From the NCBI RefSeq assembly GCF_001277195.1, contig NZ_CP012268.1:3844001-3908000 (forward strand): a stretch of 64,000 nucleotides of DNA, in the 5' to 3' direction. The notes under the pieces were generated by a model. That model was not told the origin of the DNA. It was given only the letters and a program-made list of their open reading frames with translations, and made no database searches. The position numbers and the translations under genes are program-made. Numbering within the stretch: the stretch's first letter is position 1; every line of letters starts with the position of its first letter. This document shows, piece by piece, positions 8,370 through 18,151 of this stretch. The stretch is from Cronobacter muytjensii ATCC 51329 (GTDB lineage: Bacteria > Pseudomonadota > Gammaproteobacteria > Enterobacterales > Enterobacteriaceae).

Positions 8370-9218
8370 ATGAGTCAAACATCAACCTTAAAAGGCGAGT
8401 GCATCGCTGAATTCCTCGGTACCGGGTTGTTGATTTTCTTCGGTGTGGGCTGCGTGGCGGCGCTGAAAGTGGCAGGAGCCAGTTTCGGTCAGTGGGAAAT
8501 CAGCATCATCTGGGGTCTGGGCGTGGCGATGGCCATCTACCTGACCGCAGGCGTTTCCGGCGCGCATCTTAACCCGGCGGTAACCATCGCGTTGTGGCTG
8601 TTTGCCTGTTTCGACGGGCGTAAAGTTGTTCCTTTTATTATTTCTCAGTTTGCCGGCGCCTTTTGCGCAGCGGCGTTAGTTTACGGGCTTTATTACAATC
8701 TTTTCCTCGATTACGAACAGACTCACCACATGGTTCGCGGCAGCGTCGAAAGTCTCGATCTGGCCGGTATTTTCTCTACCTATCCAAACCCGCACATCAA
8801 CCTGATTCAGGCCTTTGCGGTTGAAATGGTGATTACCGCTATTCTGATGGGCGTCATTATGGCGCTGGGTGATGATGGCAACGGCATTCCGCGTGGCCCG
8901 CTGGCACCGCTCCTGATTGGCCTGCTGATTGCGGTTATCGGCGCGTCGATGGGCCCGCTGACCGGCTTCGCCATGAACCCGGCGCGCGATTTAGGGCCGA
9001 AGGCGTTCGCGTGGCTCGCAGGCTGGGGCAACGTTGCCTTTACCGGCGGACGCGACATTCCTTACTTCCTGGTGCCGGCACTGGGTCCGGTGGTTGGCGC
9101 GGCGCTTGGCGCGTTCGGCTACCGCAAACTGATTGGCCGCCATTTACCGTGCGATACTCGCGAGGAAGACGTGGACAACGCTTCTGCCGCCAGCGCACAA
9201 CAGAAAGCTTCGCTGTAA
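8370..9218 (+). CDS. glpF: Glycerol uptake facilitator GlpF
   Basis: GlpF is an aquaglyceroporin of the inner membrane that lets glycerol diffuse in, where GlpK traps it. The 282-residue protein has the six-helix plus two half-helix MIP fold with both pore motifs, HLNPAVT (near residue 66) and AMNPARD (near residue 201). Phe/Arg selectivity-region residues such as GFAMNPARD are also present. It is highly similar to E. coli GlpF except for the C-terminal tail, which lost the CVVEEKE stretch. glpK begins 19 bases after the stop. Confidence 0.98.
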   Translation: MSQTSTLKGECIAEFLGTGLLIFFGVGCVAALKVAGASFGQWEISIIWGLGVAMAIYLTAGVSGAHLNPAVTIALWLFACFDGRKVVPFIISQFAGAFCAAALVYGLYYNLFLDYEQTHHMVRGSVESLDLAGIFSTYPNPHINLIQAFAVEMVITAILMGVIMALGDDGNGIPRGPLAPLLIGLLIAVIGASMGPLTGFAMNPARDLGPKAFAWLAGWGNVAFTGGRDIPYFLVPALGPVVGAALGAFGYRKLIGRHLPCDTREEDVDNASAASAQQKASL

Positions 9219-9237
9219 CCGATTTACGGGATAAAAA

Positions 9238-10755
<1,518 letters not shown>

Positions 10756-10783
10756 GCGTTAACCTCATTGGTATTCCCCTTTT

Positions 10784-10812
10784 CTCCCGCCTTCGGGCGG
10801 GAGACTTTTCCC
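10784..10812 (+). terminator. Terminator after glpK
   Basis: CTCCCGCC (10784-10791) pairs with GGCGGGAG (10796-10803) around a TTCG tetraloop, followed by ACTTTTCCCC. A second T-run, CGTTTTTTC, lies shortly after. This confirms that the glycerol operon ends at glpK here, without glpX. Confidence 0.85.
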
Positions 10813-10884
10813 CGTTTTTTCATTCACCCTCCGCAATAGTGTATCCTTTGCAGCAATCTCCCCCTTTTTAATGGTTCGTTATAA

Positions 10885-11247
10885 ATGAAAGAAATCGAAA
10901 AAGCTGAAATCAAACGCCTGAGCGACCGCCTTGATGCCGCGCGTCACCAGCAGGCTGCTGTTTCCCTGACGGAAGCGGCCGACAAATACGCCGAGCTTGA
11001 GCAGGAGATAGCGACGCTGGAAGCGGAAATCGCACGCCTGAAAGATGTACGCACCGATAAGCTCAGCAAAGAGGCGCAGAAACTGATGGCGATGCCGTTT
11101 AAACGCCCCATCACTAAAAAAGAGCAGGCCGACATGGGCAAGCTGAAGAAAAGCGTGCGCGGGCTGGTTGTCGTTCACCCCATGACCGCACTGGGCCGTG
11201 AAATGGGCCTGAAAGAAATGACCGGCTTTGCAAAGAGCGCGTTTTAA
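10885..11247 (+). CDS. yibL: Ribosome-associated protein YibL
   Basis: The 120-residue product matches E. coli YibL over its whole length (MKEIEKAEIKRLSDRLDAARHQQA to GLKEMTGFAKSAF). YibL co-sediments with ribosomal particles in E. coli; its precise role is unknown. The N-terminal half is predicted coiled coil (residues about 1-60), and the C-terminal half is basic with KKSVRGLVVVHPMTALGREMG. In E. coli it sits between mtlR/yibT and lldP. Here lldP still follows, but the upstream neighbour is glpK. Confidence 0.95.
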   Translation: MKEIEKAEIKRLSDRLDAARHQQAAVSLTEAADKYAELEQEIATLEAEIARLKDVRTDKLSKEAQKLMAMPFKRPITKKEQADMGKLKKSVRGLVVVHPMTALGREMGLKEMTGFAKSAF

Positions 11248-11256
11248 GGATTTATC

Positions 11257-11278
11257 ACGGGTTGGCATGCCAGCCCGT
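11257..11278. repeat. Near-perfect 22-base palindrome after yibL
   Basis: ACGGG-TTGGCA and TGCCA-GCCCGT form an uninterrupted dyad with one G/T wobble, centred at 11267/11268 and starting 9 bases after the yibL stop. No T-run follows. It may be a transcript-end hairpin or a protein-binding dyad; the sequence does not decide. Confidence 0.45.
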
Positions 11279-11408
11279 CGCGTTGCTCATCGGCGCGAAT
11301 ACAGTAACGCAGTGAAGTATAACGCGGTGCCAATCATGAAAACCCCGACACGTTGCGTCTTTGCGAGGCACCTTCCGGCACGTTTTTACGCTCTCTGAAA
11401 TTTGGCTG

Positions 11409-11421
11409 TTGGTCCTACCAA
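11409..11421 (+). promoter_or_regulatory. Probable LldR operator O1 upstream of lldP
   Basis: TTGGTCCTACCAA is a perfect dyad of the form TTGGT-N3-ACCAA, the recognition pattern of PdhR/LldR-type GntR regulators. It lies about 200 bases before the lldP ATG. A second, weaker element lies 126 bases downstream (11535-11547). E. coli lldPRD likewise uses two LldR operators flanking the promoter. The rest of the 368-base gap (11248-11615) shows no gene. Confidence 0.7.
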
Positions 11422-11534
11422 TCCTCCCGCAAACTTACCGCCTTCTCACAAAACCCCAAAAAAACGCAACCACTCTGTTGCTGATGCCTAACAAATAGTT
11501 AACCTTTTGTTGTCATTCACCCTACATCCACCGA

Positions 11535-11547
11535 TTGGTTGGGCCAC
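11535..11547 (+). promoter_or_regulatory. Possible LldR operator O2 in the lldP leader
   Basis: TTGGTTGGGCCAC preserves the outer TTGG and CCA arms of the O1 dyad but not the full symmetry. It stands 126 bases after O1, centre to centre, and about 70 bases before the lldP ATG. I call it on spacing plus partial match, by analogy with the two-operator looping arrangement of E. coli lldPRD. Confidence 0.45.
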
Positions 11548-11615
11548 TTTTACAAAATCCGCGCCATAAGAAGCACAGACTTCCGGCACGTTTTCCGGCC
11601 CGCAGGAGATTCGCT

Positions 11616-13271
11616 ATGCACCTCTGGCAGCAGAATTACGACCCGGCAGGGAATATCTGGCTCTCAAGCCTGATAGCCGCTTTGCCAATCCTGTTTTTCT
11701 TTTTCGCGCTGATTAAGCTCAAGCTGAAAGGCTACCTGGCGGCGACCATTACCGTCGTCATCGCCCTGCTGGTGGCGCTCTTTTTCTATAAAATGCCCGT
11801 TGAACGCGCGTTCGCGTCTGTCGTCTACGGCTTCTTCTACGGCCTGTGGCCGATCGCGTGGATTATTATCGCCGCGGTGTTTGTCTATAAAATCTCGGTG
11901 AAAACCGGGCAGTTCGACATTATCCGCTCCTCGATTCTCTCCATCACGCCCGACCAGCGCCTGCAAATGCTCATCGTCGGCTTCTCGTTCGGCGCGTTTC
12001 TCGAAGGGGCCGCAGGTTTCGGCGCGCCGGTCGCAATCACCGCGGCGCTGCTGGTGGGGCTTGGCTTTAACCCGCTTTACGCCGCAGGCCTGTGCCTGAT
12101 AGTAAATACTGCGCCGGTGGCGTTTGGCGCGATGGGCATTCCGATTCTGGTGGCAGGCCAGGTGACCGGCCTCGACAGCTTTGCGATTGGCCAGATGGTG
12201 GGCCGCCAGCTGCCTTTCCTGACCATTATCGTGCTGTTCTGGATCATGGCGATTATGGACGGCTGGCGCGGTATTAAAGAGACCTGGCCGGCAGTGCTGG
12301 TGGCGGGCGGCTCGTTCGCCATCGCCCAGTATTTAAGCTCGAACTTTATCGGCCCGGAGCTGCCGGACATCATCTCCTCACTGGTATCGCTGGTCTGCCT
12401 GACGCTGTTTCTCAAACGCTGGCAGCCGGTGCGCATTTTCCGCTTCGGCGACGTGGGCGCCTCGGTGGTCGATCAGACGCTGGCGCGCAAAAATTACACC
12501 CCAGGCCAGGTAGTGCGCGCCTGGACACCGTTCCTGTTCCTGACCGCCACGGTCACGCTCTGGAGCATTCCGCCGTTTAAAGCGCTGTTCGCCAAAGGCG
12601 GCCCGCTCGCGGATCTGGTATTTAACGTCTCCGTACCGTTCCTGGATGGCCTGGTCGCGCGCATGCCGCCCGTCGTCGCGCAGGCGACCTCCTATGCCGC
12701 CGTGTATAAATTCGACTGGCTCTCCGCCACCGGCACCGCGATTTTCGTGGCGGCCATCATCTCGATTCTCTGGCTGCGCATGAAGCCAAAAGCCGCCGTG
12801 GAAACCTTCGGCCAGACGATGAAAGAGCTGATGCTGCCGATTTACTCCATCGGCATGGTGCTGGCCTTCGCGTTTATCTCGAACTACTCAGGGCTGTCTT
12901 CGACGCTGGCGCTGGCGCTGGCGCATACCGGCAGCGCGTTTCCGTTCTTCTCGCCGTTCCTCGGCTGGCTCGGCGTGTTCCTGACAGGCTCAGATACCTC
13001 GTCGAACGCGCTCTTCGCAGCGCTTCAGGCGACGGCGGCGCAGCAGACCGGCGTCTCCGATATTTTAATGGTCGCGGCGAACACCACTGGCGGCGTGACC
13101 GGCAAAATGATTTCGCCGCAGTCTATCGCTATCGCCTGCGCGGCGGTGGGGCTGGTCGGTAAAGAGTCCGATCTGTTCCGCTTCACCGTGAAGCACAGCC
13201 TGGCATTCACCTGCATGGTGGGGCTGATTACGTTACTGCAGGCTTACTACTTTACCTGGATGATCCCATGA
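11616..13271 (+). CDS. lldP: L-lactate permease LldP
   Basis: LldP is an inner-membrane proton symporter for L-lactate, D-lactate and glycolate. The 551-residue length equals E. coli LldP. The sequence is a series of about 12-14 hydrophobic helices with family landmarks FGAFLEGAAGFGAPVAITAALL, GAMGIPILVAGQVTGLDSF and GSDTSSNALFAALQATAAQQ. I chose the ATG at 11616 because AGGAG lies seven bases upstream and MHLWQQNYDPAGNIWLSS matches the E. coli N-terminus. An in-frame GTG-type extension to 11535 has no homology. lldR overlaps its end by 4 bases. Confidence 0.97.
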   Translation: MHLWQQNYDPAGNIWLSSLIAALPILFFFFALIKLKLKGYLAATITVVIALLVALFFYKMPVERAFASVVYGFFYGLWPIAWIIIAAVFVYKISVKTGQFDIIRSSILSITPDQRLQMLIVGFSFGAFLEGAAGFGAPVAITAALLVGLGFNPLYAAGLCLIVNTAPVAFGAMGIPILVAGQVTGLDSFAIGQMVGRQLPFLTIIVLFWIMAIMDGWRGIKETWPAVLVAGGSFAIAQYLSSNFIGPELPDIISSLVSLVCLTLFLKRWQPVRIFRFGDVGASVVDQTLARKNYTPGQVVRAWTPFLFLTATVTLWSIPPFKALFAKGGPLADLVFNVSVPFLDGLVARMPPVVAQATSYAAVYKFDWLSATGTAIFVAAIISILWLRMKPKAAVETFGQTMKELMLPIYSIGMVLAFAFISNYSGLSSTLALALAHTGSAFPFFSPFLGWLGVFLTGSDTSSNALFAALQATAAQQTGVSDILMVAANTTGGVTGKMISPQSIAIACAAVGLVGKESDLFRFTVKHSLAFTCMVGLITLLQAYYFTWMIP

Positions 13272-14056
13272 CATTAATGACCCGACGGCTGGCCGACCAT
13301 CTGGTGGAGCGCATCCGCGCGCTTATCGCCGAGCGCGGCCTGGAAGCGGGAATGCGCCTGCCCTCGGAGCGACAGCTGGCGCAAGAGCTTGGCGTGTCGC
13401 GCAATTCGCTGCGCGAGGCGTTGCAGATTTTGATTCGAGACGGGCTGCTGATAAGCCGTCGTGGCGGCGGCACCTTTGTGCGCTATCAGCTGGAGCCGTG
13501 GTCGGAACAACGTATCGTTCAGCCCATCCGCAACCTGATGGCCGACGATCCGGGTTATCGCTACGACATTTTAGAAGCGCGCCACGCCATTGAGGCCAGC
13601 ACCGCCTGGTACGCGGCGCTGCGCGCCACCGCGCAGGATAAAGAAAAGCTGCGCTACTGCTTTGACGCGATGCTGCAATTTACCGAGCGCGACGACCCGG
13701 ATCTCGCCTCCCAGGCCGACGTGCGCTTTCACCTGGCGATTGCCGAGGCCTCGCACAATGTGGTGCTGCTCCAGACCATGCGCGGCTTTTTCGATCTGTT
13801 GCAGTCGTCGGTGATGGAGAGCCGTCAGCGCATGTATCAGCAGCAGCCGATTTTTGCCCAGCTCACCGGCCAGCACCGCGAGATGCTGGAGGCCATCGAG
13901 ACGGGCGACGCCGAGCGCGCGCGCAAAGCGACGCTGCGTCACCTCGGCTTTGTCCACTCGACCATTAAACAGCTTGATGAAGATGTCGCCCGTCAGGCGC
14001 GCGTCACCCGCCTGCCCGACGATGTGATGAAACCTTCCAGGGAGAATGATGAATGA
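13268..14056 (+). CDS. lldR: GntR/FadR-family transcriptional regulator LldR
   Basis: LldR controls the lactate operon, repressing it without lactate and helping activation when lactate is bound. The 262-residue protein has an N-terminal winged helix-turn-helix (LPSERQLAQELGVSRNSLREALQIL, residues about 33-57) and a C-terminal FCD ligand domain. The FCD metal-binding histidines are visible in DVRFHLAIAEASHN and the later GQHREMLEAI and RHLGFVH stretches. It overlaps lldP and lldD by 4 bases each (ATGA), so the three are translationally coupled. Confidence 0.96.
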   Translation: MTLMTRRLADHLVERIRALIAERGLEAGMRLPSERQLAQELGVSRNSLREALQILIRDGLLISRRGGGTFVRYQLEPWSEQRIVQPIRNLMADDPGYRYDILEARHAIEASTAWYAALRATAQDKEKLRYCFDAMLQFTERDDPDLASQADVRFHLAIAEASHNVVLLQTMRGFFDLLQSSVMESRQRMYQQQPIFAQLTGQHREMLEAIETGDAERARKATLRHLGFVHSTIKQLDEDVARQARVTRLPDDVMKPSRENDE

Positions 14057-15258
14057 TTATTTCCGCAGCCAGCGACTACCGCGCGGCGGCCCAGCGTATC
14101 CTGCCGCCGTTTCTGTTCCACTATATCGACGGCGGGGCGTACGCTGAATATACCCTTAAACGCAACGTGGACGATCTCTCGCAGGTCGCGCTGCGCCAGC
14201 GTGTGCTGAAGAATATGTCGGATTTGAGCCTTGAGACGACGCTGTTTAACGAGACGCTCTCTATGCCGGTCGCGCTCGCGCCGGTCGGGCTGTGCGGCAT
14301 GTATGCCCGGCGGGGTGAAGTGCAGGCCGCGCGGGCGGCGGCGGCGAAGGGCATTCCGTTTACGCTCTCCACCGTGTCGGTCTGCCCGATAGAAGAGGTG
14401 GCGCCCGCCATCAACCGCCCGATGTGGTTTCAGCTCTACGTTCTGCGCGACCGCGGCTTTATGCGCAACGCGCTGGAGCGCGCCAAAGCGGCGGGCTGTT
14501 CAACGCTAGTGTTTACCGTGGATATGCCGACCCCCGGCGCGCGTTACCGCGACGCCCACTCCGGCATGAGCGGCGCCAATGCCGCCATGCGCCGCTACTG
14601 GCAGGTCGTCACACACCCGCAGTGGGCGTGGGATGTGGGCCTGCATGGCCGCCCGCACGATCTCGGCAATATCTCCACCTACCTTGGCAAACCGACCGGT
14701 CTTGAAGATTACATCGGCTGGCTGGCGAACAATTTCGATCCGTCTATTTCATGGAAAGACCTGGAGTGGATCCGGGAGTTCTGGGACGGCCCGATGGTGA
14801 TTAAAGGGATCCTCGACCCGGAAGATGCGCGCGACGCGGTACGCTTCGGCGCCGACGGCATTGTGGTGTCGAACCACGGCGGCCGACAGCTCGACGGCGT
14901 GCTTTCTTCGGCCCGCGCCCTGCCCGCCATCGCCGACGCGGTGAAAGGCGATATCGCGATCCTCGCCGACAGCGGCATTCGCAACGGCCTGGATGTGGTG
15001 CGGATGATTGCGCTCGGCGCTGACACCGTGCTGCTGGGCCGCGCCTATCTGTACGCGCTCGCGACCCACGGCGAGAAAGGCGTGGCGAACCTGTTGAACC
15101 TGATTGAGAAAGAGATGCGCGTGGCGATGACGTTGACCGGCGCGAAATCGATTAAAGCGATCACCCGCGAGTCGCTGGTGCCGGCACCGGAATTCACGTC
15201 CATGTTAGCGGAGCTGCCCGCCGCCAGCGCGCAGCCCAAACGGGACGACGCGGCGTAA
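14053..15258 (+). CDS. lldD: L-lactate dehydrogenase (quinone-linked, FMN) LldD
   Basis: LldD oxidises L-lactate to pyruvate at the inner membrane and passes electrons to quinone. The 401-residue product is an FMN-dependent alpha-hydroxy-acid dehydrogenase. It has the N-terminal MIISAASDYRAAAQRILPPFLFHYIDGGAYAEYT, the active-site His-Gly-Gly-Arg in SNHGGRQLDG (near residue 275), and the phosphate-binding ADSGIRNGLDVVRMIALGAD. It starts within the lldR stop (ATGA), with GGAG eight bases upstream. The C-terminal tail is about five residues longer than in E. coli. In E. coli trmL follows; here yiiM faces it. Confidence 0.97.
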   Translation: MIISAASDYRAAAQRILPPFLFHYIDGGAYAEYTLKRNVDDLSQVALRQRVLKNMSDLSLETTLFNETLSMPVALAPVGLCGMYARRGEVQAARAAAAKGIPFTLSTVSVCPIEEVAPAINRPMWFQLYVLRDRGFMRNALERAKAAGCSTLVFTVDMPTPGARYRDAHSGMSGANAAMRRYWQVVTHPQWAWDVGLHGRPHDLGNISTYLGKPTGLEDYIGWLANNFDPSISWKDLEWIREFWDGPMVIKGILDPEDARDAVRFGADGIVVSNHGGRQLDGVLSSARALPAIADAVKGDIAILADSGIRNGLDVVRMIALGADTVLLGRAYLYALATHGEKGVANLLNLIEKEMRVAMTLTGAKSIKAITRESLVPAPEFTSMLAELPAASAQPKRDDAA

Positions 15259-15348
15259 GCGGATGGCGCTTCGCCGCTGAAAGAGCGTTTGATAGCGGAC
15301 GCGCTTACCTGTCTTGCTGAAAACACGACCTGATGTCGCCGATACTGC

Positions 15349-15373
15349 AGGGCGGGTAAGACGCGCGCCCGCT
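15349..15373. repeat. REP-like GC-rich palindrome between lldD and yiiM
   Basis: GGGCGGGTAAGACGCGCGCCCGC contains the GGCGGGT...GCGCGCCCGC arms also seen at 24927-24952 and 30121-30193. It lies between convergent lldD and yiiM. This is the pattern of enterobacterial REP (palindromic unit) sequences, which sit in gene ends. The lineage-specific consensus was not tested. Confidence 0.5.
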
Positions 15374-16050
15374 TACCCGCGCCCCCACAACCGGCGCGAA
15401 AAGCTCTCGATTTTCCTGCTTAACCGGCGGTTTTGCAGCGTTTTCGCCCAGCTCGCGGAAAGCCCGGCGGCGCTTAACAGCCGGTGATACTGCTCGTCAT
15501 CAAACGGCGTATGCCAGGCGATGGCGGCGGCTTCCCGCACCGATATCGCGCTCACGCGCGACACCAGCTCCAGCGGCGCGTCGGTAAAGACTTTGCCTTC
15601 GCCAATCACCCGATACAGCCAGCCGCAGCGCGCGGTATCCTGCATCCGTCCGGAAAGCTCGCTGATGCCTGCGTGAAAATTCACCTTAAAACAGGGCGAG
15701 CGCGGCTGGGTAATCTGGATAAGCGCCTCGCCCCAGCGAAAGATATCGCCGATAAACGCGTTATCCTCGGTCAGCCCCAGCGTCGAGAGATTCTCGCCGA
15801 ACGCGGGCGGCGCAAACCACGCCGCCTGTTCCGGGTATTCCCGCGCCCAGATGGCGTAATGTTCGCGCGGATAATGACACAGCGCGCGATCCGGCCCACC
15901 GTGGATTTTCTTCTCCGCCTGCTGATCGCCGACCAGCCCGCGGCTGGTGAGCGATAACTCCCCTTCTGCCTGCACTTTGCCGATAGCGCTGGGCCGGCTG
16001 CCCTCGTAGTCGCGGATTTTGCCAAGATAAACCTGAACCGGGAAATACAT
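15373..16050 (-). CDS. yiiM: MOSC-domain protein YiiM
   Basis: YiiM is a MOSC-domain protein that detoxifies N-hydroxylated base analogues such as 6-hydroxylaminopurine through a molybdenum-cofactor pathway in E. coli. The 225-residue product aligns end to end with E. coli YiiM: the N-terminal VYLGKIRDYEGSRPSAIGK, the central GDQQAEKKIHGGPDRALCHYPREHY, and the MOSC core with the conserved cysteine in QPRSPCFKVNFHAG. The C-terminus LSRKIESFSRRLWGRG is also conserved. It lies downstream of sodA on the same strand, separated by a terminator. The kdgT gene that lies between them in E. coli is absent. Confidence 0.95.
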   Translation of the reverse strand: MYFPVQVYLGKIRDYEGSRPSAIGKVQAEGELSLTSRGLVGDQQAEKKIHGGPDRALCHYPREHYAIWAREYPEQAAWFAPPAFGENLSTLGLTEDNAFIGDIFRWGEALIQITQPRSPCFKVNFHAGISELSGRMQDTARCGWLYRVIGEGKVFTDAPLELVSRVSAISVREAAAIAWHTPFDDEQYHRLLSAAGLSASWAKTLQNRRLSRKIESFSRRLWGRG

Positions 16051-16073
16051 GCGCGCCTCCTTTTGCGGATATA

Positions 16074-16104
16074 AAAAAAGCGAGCCGTCAGGCTCGCTTT
16101 TTAC
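16074..16104 (-). terminator. Terminator after sodA
   Basis: AAAAAGCGAGCC and GGCTCGCTTTTT pair around the short loop GTCA. On the reverse strand the stem ends in a T-run, 20 bases after the sodA stop. The A-run on the other side makes it symmetrical. It separates sodA from yiiM. Confidence 0.9.
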
Positions 16105-16120
16105 AGGTCAGGTTGCAACC

Positions 16121-16741
16121 TTATTTCTGAGAAGCGAAACGCGCTGCGGCTTCGTCCCAGTTAACCACGTTCCAGAACTCTTTGATGTAGTCCGGACGGC
16201 GGTTCTGGAATTTCAGGTAGTAGGCGTGTTCCCACACGTCCAGGCCCAGAATCGGGTAACCGGATGCGCCAGCGACCGCTTCGCCCATCAGCGGGGAATC
16301 CTGGTTTGCGGTAGACACCACCGCCAGTTTGTCGCCTTTCAGCACCAGCCACGCCCAGCCAGAGCCGAAACGGGTCGCTGCGGCTTTCTCGAACTCTTCT
16401 TTGAATTTCTCAACGGAGCCGAAATCGCGCTCGATAGCCGCTTTCAGGTCGCCCTGCAGGGTGGTGCCTTTTTTCAGGCCTTTCCAGAACAGGCTGTGGT
16501 TAGCATGGCCGCCTGCGTTGTTGCGCAGCACGGTTTTTTTGTCAGCCGGAACCTGATCCAGTTTGGTGATCAGCTCTTCAACCGGCAGGTTCGCCAGTTC
16601 CGGCAGGCTTTCCAGCGCAGCGTTAGCATTGTTAACGTAAGTCTGGTGGTGTTTGGTGTGATGGATTTCCATCGTCTGCTTGTCGAAATGCGGTTCCAGG
16701 GCGTCGTATGCGTACGGCAGGGATGGCAGTGTATAGCTCAT
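16121..16741 (-). CDS. sodA: Superoxide dismutase [Mn] SodA
   Basis: SodA dismutates superoxide in the cytoplasm. The 206-residue protein is nearly identical to E. coli MnSOD. The metal ligands are visible as His in HHTKHHQTYV (near 27), His in GGHANHSLFW (near 82), Asp and His in GLDVWEHAYYLKF (near 168 and 172). The GG-GWAW and QDSP contexts are those of the manganese form. The start MSYTLPSLPYAYDAL at 16741 matches E. coli; an upstream ATG in frame would add five residues. A Fur-like box lies upstream. Confidence 0.98.
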   Translation of the reverse strand: MSYTLPSLPYAYDALEPHFDKQTMEIHHTKHHQTYVNNANAALESLPELANLPVEELITKLDQVPADKKTVLRNNAGGHANHSLFWKGLKKGTTLQGDLKAAIERDFGSVEKFKEEFEKAAATRFGSGWAWLVLKGDKLAVVSTANQDSPLMGEAVAGASGYPILGLDVWEHAYYLKFQNRRPDYIKEFWNVVNWDEAAARFASQK

Positions 16742-16818
16742 ATTCATCATCTCCATTATTGTCGGGCGGCAGAGGTGTTAACGCCGCGTAAGCAGTGGGT
16801 TCATTATAGTTAATTAAA

Positions 16819-16839
16819 TGATATTGAAAATGTTTATCA
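16819..16839. promoter_or_regulatory. Candidate Fur box upstream of sodA
   Basis: The stretch begins TGATATTGAAAATG and ends TTTATCA, a 21-base imperfect dyad (TGATA...TATCA) resembling the Fur box GATAATGATAATCATTATC. It lies about 78 bases before the sodA ATG in an AT-rich patch. E. coli sodA is repressed by Fur and ArcA and activated by SoxS. Only the Fur-type dyad is called. Confidence 0.45.
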
Positions 16840-16955
16840 ATGCCGCAGTTTTTATATGGTTATAACTTAACGCACTAACGGCTAAAAATGGACATCTGAC
16901 GGCGATTTTCGCACAGATATCCATGCGTCAGGCATTGTCTGAATTCACCGCAAAG

Positions 16956-17050
16956 TGTGATCGCCGTTCGGCTTACCCGCTGTTTTTTGCCACCCGTTGC
17001 GCCGCAGCGGCAGCGCGTCGAAGGTGAATAAAAACGCGCCTCCATAGACT
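16956..17050 (+). promoter_or_regulatory. CRP/RhaS-type promoter module of rhaT
   Basis: In order, this module has a CRP half-site TGTGA (16956-16960), a left RhaS-type half-site ending TTGCC (16975-16991), a 17-base spacer, and a right half-site GGCAGCGCGTCGAAGGT (17009-17025). A -10 hexamer TAGACT lies at 17045-17050. Every spacing equals that of the rhaB promoter (20083-20177): CRP start 19 bases before the left half-site, half-sites 17 apart, and TAGACT 20 bases after the right half-site. The CRP right arm (TTCGG) is degenerate. RhaS is known to activate both rhaT and rhaBAD. Confidence 0.65.
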
Positions 17051-17113
17051 CGTTTGGGTTAGGGAGCGGCTTTCGCTCCCGCCTGCCCTACGACGGAAAC
17101 GAGGACGCTAAGC

Positions 17114-18151
17114 ATGAATAACGCGATAACCATGGGGATACTGTGGCACCTGATTGGCGCAGCGAGCGCCGCCTGCTTTTACGCGCCGTTTAAAAAAGTC
17201 CGGCACTGGTCATGGGAAACCATGTGGTCGGTAGGCGGTATTGTCTCGTGGCTGATTTTGCCCTGGGCGGTAAGCGCCCTGCTTCTGCCCGATTTCTGGG
17301 CCTACTACGGCGCTTTCAGCGCCACCACGCTGCTGCCGGTGTTTTTGTTCGGCGCGATGTGGGGCATCGGCAATATTAATTATGGCCTGACCATGCGCTA
17401 TCTCGGCATGTCGATGGGCATCGGCATCGCTATCGGCATTACGCTCATTGTCGGCACGCTGATGACGCCGCTGCTGAACGGCAAATTCGCGGTGCTTATC
17501 GGTACGCCCGGCGGGCGGATGACGCTGCTGGGCGTTTTCGTGGCGCTGATTGGCGTCGGCATCGTGACCCGCGCCGGTCAACTGAAAGAGCGCCAGATGG
17601 GCATCAAAGCCGAAGAATTTAACCTGAAAAAAGGGCTGCTGCTGGCGGTGATGTGCGGCGTGTTCTCCGCAGGCATGTCGTTTGCGATGGACGCGGCAAA
17701 GCCAATGCATGAGGCCGCCGCCGCGCTCGGCGTCGACCCGCTTTACGTCGGCCTGCCGAGCTATGTCGTTATCATGGGCGGCGGCGCGCTGGTGAATCTC
17801 GGCTTCTGTTTTATCCGTCTTGCCAGAGTCCGCAACCTGTCGCTAAAAGCCGATTTCTCGCTGGCGAAACCGCTGATTATCGCCAACGTGCTGCTCTCCG
17901 CGCTGGGCGGGCTGATGTGGTATTTACAGTTTTTCTTCTACGCCTGGGGCCATGCGCGCATTCCGGCGCAGTATGACTACATCAGCTGGATGCTGCATAT
18001 GAGCTTCTACGTGCTGTGCGGCGGGCTGGTCGGACTGGTGCTACGCGAGTGGAAAGCGGCGGGCCGCCGCCCGGTCAGCGTACTGAGCCTGGGCTGCGTG
18101 GTGATTATCGTGGCGGCGAATATTGTCGGGCTGGGGATGGCGGCCAACTAA
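17114..18151 (+). CDS. rhaT: L-rhamnose:H+ symporter RhaT
   Basis: RhaT imports L-rhamnose (and lyxose) with a proton across the inner membrane. The 345-residue product is a ten-helix drug/metabolite-superfamily protein that matches E. coli RhaT throughout (MNNAITMGILWHLIGAASAACFYAPFKKV, GAMWGIGNINYGLTMRYLGMSMG, FFYAWGHARIPAQYDYISWMLHMS). A GAAACGAGGACGCTAAGC leader with GAGG precedes the ATG. It is convergent with rhaR, and the two stop codons overlap. It is the first of two rhamnose-type importers here. Confidence 0.97.
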   Translation: MNNAITMGILWHLIGAASAACFYAPFKKVRHWSWETMWSVGGIVSWLILPWAVSALLLPDFWAYYGAFSATTLLPVFLFGAMWGIGNINYGLTMRYLGMSMGIGIAIGITLIVGTLMTPLLNGKFAVLIGTPGGRMTLLGVFVALIGVGIVTRAGQLKERQMGIKAEEFNLKKGLLLAVMCGVFSAGMSFAMDAAKPMHEAAAALGVDPLYVGLPSYVVIMGGGALVNLGFCFIRLARVRNLSLKADFSLAKPLIIANVLLSALGGLMWYLQFFFYAWGHARIPAQYDYISWMLHMSFYVLCGGLVGLVLREWKAAGRRPVSVLSLGCVVIIVAANIVGLGMAAN

